A stretch of 64,000 bases of DNA, taken from NCBI RefSeq assembly GCF_001905005.1, contig NZ_LWKZ01000001.1, forward strand, positions 1,243,775 through 1,307,774, read 5' to 3'. The position numbers and the translations under genes were made by a program. This document shows positions 11,821 through 18,939 of the stretch, one piece after another. Each line of letters begins with the position of its first letter. Position 1 is the stretch's first letter. This DNA comes from Streptomyces sp. CB02923 (GTDB lineage Bacteria; Actinomycetota; Actinomycetes; Streptomycetales; Streptomycetaceae). The notes beneath the pieces are model-generated. The model did not search any database. It was not told where the DNA came from and was given only the letters and a program-made list of their open reading frames with translations.

Positions 11821-11886
11821 ATGACCACCCCGACAGCGCTCTCCGGCGCACCCGGGCCGGGCGGCCGGGAGGTCGTATGCGTGTGA
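11821..11886 (+). CDS. Possible 21-residue leader peptide overlapping the hydrolase start
   Basis: An ATG 6 nt after TATGAT opens a 21-codon frame ending TGA at 11884-11886, in another frame and past the hydrolase ATG (11877). The product has one Cys next to its C-terminus (VVCV) and no domain. It could couple translation of the hydrolase, or the ATG may be fortuitous. Confidence 0.3.
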   Translation: MTTPTALSGAPGPGGREVVCV

Positions 11887-12566
11887 TGTTCGTCGGTGAC
11901 TCGATGACGATCGGCAGCGCCGGTGACTTCACGTGGCGCTACCGGATGTGGCAGCACCTCAACCGGACCTTCGGCGGCCCGTACCGCATCGTCGGACCGC
12001 GTACCGAGCTGTACGACCTGTCCGCCGACGCGGCCGTCTCGTACGCCTACCGCGACCCGGACTTCCCCGAGCGCGCCCGGCGCCACCTCGCCGGGTGGGG
12101 CGAGGGCTGGTGCCACATGGCGCCGCTGATCGGCGACGCGGTGCGCAGGCACAAGGCCGACACCCTGCTGGTCTCGCTCGGCCTGATAGACCTCGGCTTC
12201 TACACGGACGCGGAGCAGACCGCCGAAAACGTCCGCCGCTTCGTCGCGGAGGCCCGGGACGCCGCCGCGGGCGTACGGGCCGTCCTGATGCCCGTCATCC
12301 CCAACACCCGCGCTCTGTCCGACGCCCCCTTCGCCACCGAGTGCGAGCGCTTCAACGAGCTGCTGGCCAAGGCGGTCGCGGACCTGTCGACCCCCGCTTC
12401 GCCGCTGCTGCTGGCCTCCCACCCGGACGGCTACGACCTGGACCGGGACACCTACGACGGAACGCACCCCTCCGCGTCGGGCGAGCACCTGCTCGCGGCC
12501 GCCTTCGCGGACGCCCTGCACCAGGCGTGGGACGTGGGCGCCGCCTACGCGCCCGCGGACGGCTGA
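11877..12566 (+). CDS. SGNH/GDSL-family hydrolase
   Basis: 229 residues. Block I is VGDSMTIG with the nucleophile Ser, and block V is DGTHPSASG with Asp and His, as in SGNH esterases/lipases. Block III, normally GxND, reads SLGLIDLGF, so the oxyanion-hole Asn is Ile. Activity may therefore be altered or lost. No signal peptide, so cytoplasmic. ATG 11877 has GGGAGG 6 nt upstream, a strong ribosome site that decides this start. The 71 nt before the aldo/keto reductase contain an imperfect direct repeat ending in ..CCCACTCC. Confidence 0.82.
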   Translation: MRVMFVGDSMTIGSAGDFTWRYRMWQHLNRTFGGPYRIVGPRTELYDLSADAAVSYAYRDPDFPERARRHLAGWGEGWCHMAPLIGDAVRRHKADTLLVSLGLIDLGFYTDAEQTAENVRRFVAEARDAAAGVRAVLMPVIPNTRALSDAPFATECERFNELLAKAVADLSTPASPLLLASHPDGYDLDRDTYDGTHPSASGEHLLAAAFADALHQAWDVGAAYAPADG

Positions 12567-12637
12567 GAGCGGGCCCGCTCCTCGATCCGGACCCACTCCT
12601 TGATTCGAGCCCACTCCAAGGCGTTGGCTAAGGCCCC

Positions 12638-13636
12638 ATGGAGTACACGCAGCTCGGACGCACCGGACTCAAGGTCAGCCGACTGGTCCTCGGCACCATG
12701 AACTTCGGCCCCCAGACGGACGAGGCCGACAGCCACGCCATCATGGACGCCGCGCTCGCCGCGGGCGTCAACTTCTTCGACACCGCCAACGTCTACGGAT
12801 GGGGCGACAACAAGGGCCGCACCGAGGAGATAGTCGGCTCCTGGTTCGCCCAGGGCGGCGGCCGCCGCGACAAGACCGTGCTGGCCACGAAGGTCTACGG
12901 CAACATGGGCGGCGACGGCGGGCAGGTCTGGCCCAATGACGACCGCCTCTCCGCGCTCAACATCCGGCGGGCGGTGGACGCCAGCCTCAAGCGCCTGAAC
13001 ACCGACTATATCGACCTGTACCAGTTCCACCACGTGGACCGGCACACGCCGTGGGACGAGATCTGGCAGGCCATCGACGTCCTGGTGCAGCAGGGCAAGA
13101 TCCTTTACGCCGGTTCCTCCAACCACGCGGGCTGGCACATAGCCCAGGCCAACGAGACCGCCGCGCGCCGCGGCTCCCTCGGCCTGGTCAGCGAGCAGTG
13201 CCTGTACAACCTCGCCGAGCGGCGCGCCGAGATGGAGGTGATCCCGGCGGCGCGGTCCTACGGCCTCGGCGTCATCCCGTGGTCGCCGCTGCACGGCGGT
13301 CTGCTCGGCGGCGCCGTACGCAAGGAGCGCGAGGGCGGCGGAGCCCGTACCAGCGGGGGCCGCTCGGCCGGGGCGCTGGCGAACTCCGCGATCCGCGCGC
13401 AGATCGAGTCCTACGAGGACCTGCTCGACAAGCACGGGCTGGAGCCCGGCGAGGTCGCGCTGGCCTGGCTGCTCACCCGGCCCGGTGTGACGGGGCCCAT
13501 CGTCGGCCCGCGGACCACCGGTCAGCTCGAATCCGCGCTGCGCGCCGTCGAGCTGGAGCTGTCGGCCGAGCTGCTGGACTCGCTGGACGAGATCTTCCCG
13601 GGTACCGGGCCGTCGCCGGAGGCGTTCGCCTGGTGA
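12638..13636 (+). CDS. Aldo/keto reductase
   Basis: 332 residues of the NAD(P)H-dependent aldo/keto reductase TIM barrel. Visible are the N-terminal MEYTQLGRTGLKVSRLVLGT, the catalytic Asp/Tyr region (FFDTANVYGWG), the Lys strand (VLATKVYG), the His strand (YIDLYQFHHVD) and the cofactor end (VTGPIVGPRTTGQLESAL). It resembles the YajO/Tas branch acting on aldehydes or ketones; the substrate is not predictable. The upstream gene is on the same strand 71 nt away. Confidence 0.92.
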   Translation: MEYTQLGRTGLKVSRLVLGTMNFGPQTDEADSHAIMDAALAAGVNFFDTANVYGWGDNKGRTEEIVGSWFAQGGGRRDKTVLATKVYGNMGGDGGQVWPNDDRLSALNIRRAVDASLKRLNTDYIDLYQFHHVDRHTPWDEIWQAIDVLVQQGKILYAGSSNHAGWHIAQANETAARRGSLGLVSEQCLYNLAERRAEMEVIPAARSYGLGVIPWSPLHGGLLGGAVRKEREGGGARTSGGRSAGALANSAIRAQIESYEDLLDKHGLEPGEVALAWLLTRPGVTGPIVGPRTTGQLESALRAVELELSAELLDSLDEIFPGTGPSPEAFAW

Positions 13637-13684
13637 GGTTCAGGGCGCACACCGTGCCGGTGTGATGGGGGGCCGTCCGGCGTC

Positions 13685-13771
13685 TCAGCGCAGGGCGGCC
13701 GCCACGATCACGACGACGAGCAGCACGGCGAAGAGACCGGACATGATCCGGTTACGGGTTTTGGGGTCCAC
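13685..13771 (-). CDS. 28-residue single-pass membrane micro-protein
   Basis: The reverse strand reads GTG-started MDPKTRNRIMSGLFAVLLV and continues VVIVAAALR to a TGA. It is a polar basic N-terminus followed by one hydrophobic helix, the classic layout of a small membrane protein. A TACGCT -10 box sits 6 nt before the GTG, consistent with leaderless expression, and no purine-rich ribosome site has proper spacing. Function unknown. The sequence looks protein-like rather than a GC-rich shadow frame. Confidence 0.65.
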   Translation of the reverse strand: MDPKTRNRIMSGLFAVLLVVVIVAAALR

Positions 13772-13777
13772 CCTTCG

Positions 13778-13783
13778 AGCGTA
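13778..13783 (-). promoter_or_regulatory. -10 box TACGCT for the 28-residue gene
   Basis: TANNNT match 6 nt before the GTG at 13771 on the reverse strand. Confidence 0.4.
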
Positions 13784-13907
13784 ACCGGCCCGCCGGGCGC
13801 ACCGACGGCCAGGCGGCCTCCGGGGCCCGGCGGGCAGCGGCCGGCACGCTCCCGGCGGCCCGGCTGCTCGGCCGCCCTGCTGTCCAGCCGCCCAGCGGCT
13901 CAGCGGC

Positions 13908-14474
13908 TCAGTGACCCAGCGGCCAGGCCGCCACCGTCTCGTACCGGGGCTGCTCGCCCGCCACGCCCGAGGCCGGCAGACGGCTGCGTACGAGCGCCAG
14001 CTCCCGCACCGTCCACGGGCCGCCCTCGAAGTCCGCCAGCCCCTCGACGAACGGGGTGAGGTCGAGGGCTTCCGCGCGGTTGCGCGCGACGGTCAGGTGC
14101 GGGGTGTACGCGCGGTGGCCGGACATCTCGATCCCGGCCCGGCGGGCCGCCGCCGTGGCCGAGTCCGCCAGCCTGCGCAGGGCCGGCAGGCCGCCCTCGG
14201 CCCCGGCCCACACCACCCGGTCGGCGAAGCGCCCGCCGCCCTTGAGCCGCAGCGGGAGCGGCTCGTGCCGCCGTGCGGCGCGGGCCAGCCGTTCGTGCAG
14301 ATCGGGCAGTGCGGTGTCCGGCACCTCGCCGTAGAAGGCGAGGGTGAAGTGCCAGCCGGCCCGCCCGGTCCAGCGCAGCCGTCCGGCGCCGGGCAGCGCC
14401 CGCAACCGGCGTACCCGGGCGTCGAGTTCGTCGACGGCGGCCTCGGGCGGCACTACGGCGGCGAAGAGTCTCAT
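13908..14474 (-). CDS. thpR: RNA 2',3'-cyclic phosphodiesterase ThpR
   Basis: 188 residues of the 2H phosphoesterase fold. Both catalytic HxTx motifs are present (HFTLAFYGE and HLTVARN), spaced as in ThpR/LigT, which opens 2',3'-cyclic phosphates in RNA. N-terminus MRLFAAVVPPEAA is typical, so ATG 14474 is preferred over the GTG 6 codons upstream (14492). Stand-alone gene between the micro-protein and the MFS/MarR pair, all on the reverse strand. Confidence 0.9.
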   Translation of the reverse strand: MRLFAAVVPPEAAVDELDARVRRLRALPGAGRLRWTGRAGWHFTLAFYGEVPDTALPDLHERLARAARRHEPLPLRLKGGGRFADRVVWAGAEGGLPALRRLADSATAAARRAGIEMSGHRAYTPHLTVARNRAEALDLTPFVEGLADFEGGPWTVRELALVRSRLPASGVAGEQPRYETVAAWPLGH

Positions 14475-14530
14475 GCGGTCAGTGTCGCGCACGGGATGAT
14501 CGCCGGGGCCCGTACCCGGGACGGGGCCGG

Positions 14531-14564
14531 GGTGCCCCGGCTGCCGCGTCGCGGCCGGGGCACC
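14531..14564 (-). terminator. Terminator after the MFS gene
   Basis: 11-bp perfect arms GGTGCCCCGGC / GCCGGGGCACC around a 12-nt loop, 10 nt beyond the MFS stop. Confidence 0.7.
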
Positions 14565-14573
14565 GGGCGTCCG

Positions 14574-15980
14574 TCAGGCCGCCGCGGCCAGCCGCTCCGG
14601 CTCACTCTCCCGCTCGCGCGGCACGAACCGTACGTGCTGGTGGCCGCGCCGCAGGTCTATCCGTACCCGCAGGCCGCCCGCACGGGTCAGCACCAGGCCC
14701 ACGCCGGCCGCCGCCAGGGCGGAGACCAGGCCGCCCGCGAGGAAGCCGAGCCGGGCGCCGTACGCGTCGGTGACCCAGCCGACCAGGGGCGCGCCCAGCG
14801 GCGTACCGCCCATGAAGACCATCATGAACAGGCTCATCACCCGCCCGCGCATCAGCGGGTCGGTGGCCATCTGCACGCTGGAGTTGGCCGTGACGTTGAT
14901 CGTCAGGCCGACGACGCCGATGACGATCAGCAGCGCCCCGAAGATCCAGACGGCCGGGGAGAGGGCCGCGGCCATCTCCAGGAAGCCGAACAGCAGCGCC
15001 GCGCCCACCAGCAGCCGCAGCCGCGACGTGCTGCGCCGGGCCGCGAGCAGCGCGCCCGCGAGCGAGCCGGCCGCCATCAGGCCGTTGAACCAGGCGTACA
15101 TCCCGGCGCCGCCGTGGAAGACCTTGTCGGCGAAGGCGGTCAGCCAGATCGGGAAGTTGAAGCCGAAGGTGCCGATGAAGCCGACGAGGACGATCGGCCA
15201 GATCAGCTCGGGGTGGCCCGCGACGTAGCGCACGCCTTCCCGCAGCTGGCCCTTGCCGCGCGGGGTGCGGTCGACCTCGTGCAGGTCGCGGGTGCGCATC
15301 AGCAGCAGTCCGGCGAGCGGCGCGATGAAGGACAGGCCGTTCAGGAGGAAGGCGTAGCCGCTGCCGAGTGAGGTGATCAGCGCGCCGGCCACGGCGGGGC
15401 CGATGAGCCGCGCGGACTGGAAGTTGGCGGAGTTCAGGCTGACGGCGTTGCGCAGGTCGTCCGGGCCGACCATCTCGACGACGAACGCCTGCCGTGCCGG
15501 GTTGTCGACGACGGTGATCAGGCCGAGCACGAAGGCCATCAGGTAGACGTGCCAGACCGCGACGTGCCCGCTGAGGGTCAGTACGGCCAGCACCAGGCCG
15601 GTCAGGCCCATCGACGCCTGGGTGATCAGCAGCAGCTTGCGCTTGGAGACCCGGTCGGCGATGACACCGCCGTACAGGCCGAAGAGCAGCATGGGCAGGA
15701 ACTGCAGCGCGGTGGTGATGCCGACGGCGGCGGAGGAGCCGGTGATGCTGACGACCAGCCAGTCCTGGGCGATGCGCTGCATCCAGGTGCCGGTGTTGGA
15801 GACGACCTGGCCGGTGGCGAACAGACGGTAGTTGCGGACTCTCAGCGACCGGAACATGCCCCCGCGCGGTTCGGCGGCGGTGCCCGGTGAGCCTGTGGGG
15901 GGCGCGGTCGCGGCGTCGGTGGCGGTGGTGTCGTCGGAGTGCGGTGCGGGGGCGGAGTCTGCTCCGGATCCCGTACTCAA
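14574..15980 (-). CDS. MFS transporter (MFS_3 / EntS-like)
   Basis: 468 residues with about 12 membrane helices. A Ser/Thr/Asp/Ala-rich cytoplasmic N-tail of about 45 residues leads into FRSLRVRNYRLFATGQVVSN and TGTWMQRIAQDWLV, the hallmark of the MFS_3 group that exports siderophores, macrolides or other small molecules. The start is read as TTG at 15980 (MSTGSG...), supported by GAGGAGG 9 nt upstream. It lies 29 nt after the MarR gene in the same direction, so a MarR-controlled efflux operon is likely. Confidence 0.88.
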   Translation of the reverse strand: MSTGSGADSAPAPHSDDTTATDAATAPPTGSPGTAAEPRGGMFRSLRVRNYRLFATGQVVSNTGTWMQRIAQDWLVVSITGSSAAVGITTALQFLPMLLFGLYGGVIADRVSKRKLLLITQASMGLTGLVLAVLTLSGHVAVWHVYLMAFVLGLITVVDNPARQAFVVEMVGPDDLRNAVSLNSANFQSARLIGPAVAGALITSLGSGYAFLLNGLSFIAPLAGLLLMRTRDLHEVDRTPRGKGQLREGVRYVAGHPELIWPIVLVGFIGTFGFNFPIWLTAFADKVFHGGAGMYAWFNGLMAAGSLAGALLAARRSTSRLRLLVGAALLFGFLEMAAALSPAVWIFGALLIVIGVVGLTINVTANSSVQMATDPLMRGRVMSLFMMVFMGGTPLGAPLVGWVTDAYGARLGFLAGGLVSALAAAGVGLVLTRAGGLRVRIDLRRGHQHVRFVPRERESEPERLAAAA

Positions 15981-16009
15981 AGTGGGTTCGCCTCCTCGGC
16001 GCTCGGTCT

Positions 16010-16459
16010 CTACAGCTGGGCGAGCTTCTCCAGCACGGGTGCGGCGGTCCGCAGTGCGGCCCACTCGTCCTCGTCCAGCCCGGAGGTCAGCTCGGCCAGC
16101 CACGCGTTGCGTTTGCGGCGGCTCTCTTCGAGCATCGCCTCGGCCTGTTCGGTCTGGGTGACGACCTTCTGGCGGCGGTCGTCCGGGTGCGGTTCGAGCC
16201 GGACCAGGCCCTTGGCCTCCAGCATCGCCACGATGCGGGTCATCGACGGCGGCTGGACGTGCTCCTTGCGCGCCAGCTCGCCGGGGGTGGCGTGACCGCA
16301 CCGGGCGAGGGTGCCGAGCACCGACATCTCGGTGGGGCTGAGCGACTCGTCGACCCGCTGGTGCTTGAGTCGGCGGGACAGTCGCATCACGGCGGACCGC
16401 AGAGCGTTCACGGCGGCAGCGTCGTCGCCAAGGGACAGTTCCGGCATGTTCGTTAGCAT
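16010..16459 (-). CDS. MarR-family transcriptional regulator
   Basis: 149 residues with a winged helix-turn-helix (residues 40-105: LSPTEMSVLGTLARCG, TPGELARKEHVQPPSMTRIV, a DDRRQKVV wing). MarR dimers sense phenolic or antibiotic ligands and repress their own operon. The ATG at 16459 has GAGGG about 9 nt upstream; an ATG 4 codons later is the alternative. The preceding region is AT-rich for this genome and has TTAGCATAACTCATTA, which may combine promoter and operator. It is the first gene of the operon with the downstream MFS exporter. Confidence 0.9.
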   Translation of the reverse strand: MLTNMPELSLGDDAAAVNALRSAVMRLSRRLKHQRVDESLSPTEMSVLGTLARCGHATPGELARKEHVQPPSMTRIVAMLEAKGLVRLEPHPDDRRQKVVTQTEQAEAMLEESRRKRNAWLAELTSGLDEDEWAALRTAAPVLEKLAQL

Positions 16460-16577
16460 AACTCATTACCCTCTCTAATGAAAGCCCGTACACCTGTGAC
16501 CACCCGCATCACCCTTCCGAGTGAGGACGCAGCGGAAAGCGACCCGCCTGACCAGGGCGTGAGAGGACCGTGGCGGT

Positions 16578-16766
16578 ATGGGATCGGGAGTGCTCAGCCT
16601 GCGTATGGACGGGGAACTGCTGGAGCGCCTTCGGCAGCACGCCGCGAAACGCGGAATGAGCGTCCAGGACTATGTGACCCGGACGCTCATCCGTGAAGAC
16701 TTCGACGAACGTTTCAAGATGTCGGTGGACCGGACGGAGCGGTTCTACGCGGCTCCGCCGCTCTGA
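16578..16766 (+). CDS. Small ribbon-helix-helix-like protein, 62 residues
   Basis: The product begins MGSGVLSLRMDGELLERLRQ and continues HAAKRGMSVQDYVTRTLIRE. A short beta-like stretch, an amphipathic helix, a turn and a second helix match the Arc/MetJ/CopG ribbon-helix-helix pattern. Such proteins bind DNA as dimers or are antitoxin-like; no toxin gene is adjacent. It ends 10 nt from the convergent purine permease. ATG 16578 lacks a clear ribosome site, so the start is moderately secure. Confidence 0.75.
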   Translation: MGSGVLSLRMDGELLERLRQHAAKRGMSVQDYVTRTLIREDFDERFKMSVDRTERFYAAPPL

Positions 16767-16776
16767 GGGCCGTCGG

Positions 16777-18246
16777 CTAGCGGACGCCCAGCACCTGCTC
16801 GATCGGGTTGAGCAGGAAGTAGACGAGGAAGGCCACGCCCACGGCGTTCAGCAGCCAGGGGATCTCCTTGAAGCGGCCGGTCGCCGACCGCAGCAGGATG
16901 AAGGCCAGCACGCCCATGCCGATGCCGTTGGTGATGCTGTAGGTGAACGGCATCGAGATGATCGTCAGGAATGCCGGGACGGCGACGGTGTAGTCGCTCC
17001 AGTCGATGTCCCGGACGTTGGCCGACATGATCAGGAAGCCGACGACCAGCAGGGCGGGCGTCGCGGCCTGCGACGGGACGACCGTCGCCAGCGGCGTGAA
17101 GATCAGCGCCAGCAGGAAGAGCCCGCCGGTCACCACGTTCGCCAGGCCCGTCCTGGCGCCCTCGCCGACGCCCGCGGTGGACTCCACGAAGCAGGTGTTC
17201 GCGGAGGCCGAGCCGAGACCGCCCGCGGCGACCGCGACGCCGTCCACCATCAGGATGCGGCCCATGCCGGGCAGGTTGCCGTTCTCGTCGGTCAGCCCGG
17301 CCTCCTCGCCGACGCCGATGATCGTGCCCATCGCGTCGAAGAAGCCGGACAGCAGCACGGTGAAGACGAAGAGGCAGCCGGTCAGCAGGCCGACCTCCTT
17401 GAAGCCGCCGAACAGGCTGATCTGGCCGACCAGGCCGAAGTCCGGCGCGCCGACGATGCTGTCCGGCACGTTCGGGACGGCCAGGCCCCAGCTCGCGTCG
17501 GGGATGTCCGCGACGGCGTTGATGACGACCGCGACGACGGCCATCACGACCATGCCGATCAGGATCGCGCCCTTGGTCTTCCGTACGGTCAGCAGGAACA
17601 TCAGCGCCAGGCCGACGACGAAGACCAGCACCGGCCAGCCCTGGAGCTGGCCGCCCTGGCCCAGCGCCAGCGGCACCGTGGTGTGCGCGGCGTCCGGGTT
17701 GCGGCTGACGAAGCCCGCGTCGACGAGGCCCACCAGCGCGATGAACAGGCCGATGCCGATCGCGATGGCCCGCCGCAGCCCGTTCGGGATCGCGTCCATG
17801 ACGCGCTGCCGCAGGCCGGAGGCGACCAGGATCATCAGCACCAGACCGGCGAGCACGACCATGCCCATCGCGTCCGGCCAGCTCATCTTGGGGGCGAGCT
17901 GGAGGGAGACGACGGCGTTGATGCCGAGGCCGGCGGCGACGGCGATCGGCACGTTGCCGATGACGCCCATCAGGAGCGTGGACAGTCCGGCCATCAGTGC
18001 GGTGGCGGTGACCAGCTGGCCGTTGTCCAGCTGGTGTCCGAACTTGTCCTGGCCTGCGCCGAGGATGATCGGGTTCAGCACGACGATGTACGCCATGGCG
18101 AAGAAGGTGGCGAGACCGCCGCGCAGTTCCCGGGAGACCGTCGATCCCCGCTGGGAGATCTTGAAGAACCGGTCGAGACCGTTCTTCGGCGGCTGCGGGC
18201 CTGGGCTCTGGACGGCGTCGACCGGCGTGGTGGCCGAGGGGGACAT
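16777..18246 (-). CDS. NCS2-family purine permease (guanine/hypoxanthine type, AzgA/PbuG-like)
   Basis: 489 residues, about 12-14 membrane segments. N-terminal DRFFKISQRGSTVSRELRGG and LATFFAMAYIVVLNPIIL match the AzgA/PbuG branch of NCS2 that imports adenine, guanine or hypoxanthine with protons. Further family blocks are GLGINAVVSLQL and GLGSASANTCFVESTAGVGE. The 274 bp upstream include a stretch of unusually low GC near 18320-18400, probably its promoter; no purine riboswitch is recognisable. Isolated gene. Confidence 0.92.
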   Translation of the reverse strand: MSPSATTPVDAVQSPGPQPPKNGLDRFFKISQRGSTVSRELRGGLATFFAMAYIVVLNPIILGAGQDKFGHQLDNGQLVTATALMAGLSTLLMGVIGNVPIAVAAGLGINAVVSLQLAPKMSWPDAMGMVVLAGLVLMILVASGLRQRVMDAIPNGLRRAIAIGIGLFIALVGLVDAGFVSRNPDAAHTTVPLALGQGGQLQGWPVLVFVVGLALMFLLTVRKTKGAILIGMVVMAVVAVVINAVADIPDASWGLAVPNVPDSIVGAPDFGLVGQISLFGGFKEVGLLTGCLFVFTVLLSGFFDAMGTIIGVGEEAGLTDENGNLPGMGRILMVDGVAVAAGGLGSASANTCFVESTAGVGEGARTGLANVVTGGLFLLALIFTPLATVVPSQAATPALLVVGFLIMSANVRDIDWSDYTVAVPAFLTIISMPFTYSITNGIGMGVLAFILLRSATGRFKEIPWLLNAVGVAFLVYFLLNPIEQVLGVR

Positions 18247-18508
18247 GCGCGAACCTCAGTCGTACGGGCCTGGGAGAGGCGTGGGGGCCCCGGATCGGGC
18301 CCAGAACACAAACAAGCCGGATCGGATTGGAGGATTCAACGAATCAAACCAGTCAGAACCGGATAGGTTCAGTATGAATAAACAACGCGATGATCGCTAT
18401 CTCCGCGCGTAGACCCATGTGCGGAAAGGACCGGCAGGCTTCCGCGGTGCGGCCGGGGCGCCGCACGCTCACCGCCCTGCCGGGATCGGCTCTGTCAGCG
18501 GCTGCCCG

Positions 18509-18514
18509 TAAGCT
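18509..18514 (+). promoter_or_regulatory. -10 box TAAGCT for the DUF2530 gene
   Basis: TANNNT 6 nt before the ATG at 18521, predicting a leaderless transcript. Confidence 0.45.
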
Positions 18515-18520
18515 GGCCCC

Positions 18521-18802
18521 ATGTGGAAGAAGTCCGAACTGCGCGAGGCCCCGGAGCCTCTTGAGGGTCCCGTCGTCGGCACGATCACCGGCGGCACCAT
18601 CATCTGGTTCGTGCTCTTCCTGGCCCAGCTCCCCTTCTACGGCTGGTTCGCCGACCACGACCGCACCTGGTGGGTCTGGACCTGCCTGGCCGGCGGCAGC
18701 CTCGGCATCCTCGGCATCTGGTACGTCCGCAAGCGCGACGCCGCCATCAAGCGCGCGGCGGCAGCCTCGGGCACGGACCGGTCCCCGGCGGACGCAGTCT
18801 GA
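18521..18802 (+). CDS. DUF2530 membrane protein
   Basis: 93 residues with two membrane helices (GTIIWFVLFLAQLPFYGWF and WWVWTCLAGGSLGILGIWYV) and a basic C-terminus, the layout of DUF2530, an actinobacterial family of unknown role. The translated N-terminus MWKKSELREAPEPLEGPVVG is typical. No ribosome site; a TAAGCT box 6 nt upstream suggests leaderless expression. It stands alone between the purine permease and the P-type ATPase. Confidence 0.85.
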   Translation: MWKKSELREAPEPLEGPVVGTITGGTIIWFVLFLAQLPFYGWFADHDRTWWVWTCLAGGSLGILGIWYVRKRDAAIKRAAAASGTDRSPADAV

Positions 18803-18939
18803 CGCGCGTCGGCGATTTCCCCCCAAGGGGGACGCACCCCGCTTCGCCCCGGTTGACACGGACCCCTCCAACAACTTCCGCCACCTTCCTGTCCGCATCC
18901 AGCGGGTGAAGTGTCCGCTCCGCCCGTAACGTCGAAGGC

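Noticed and set aside
18247..18520. Purine riboswitch upstream of the purine permease
   Set aside because: No purine-aptamer core or three-way-junction pattern was recognisable; only an AT-rich promoter-like stretch.
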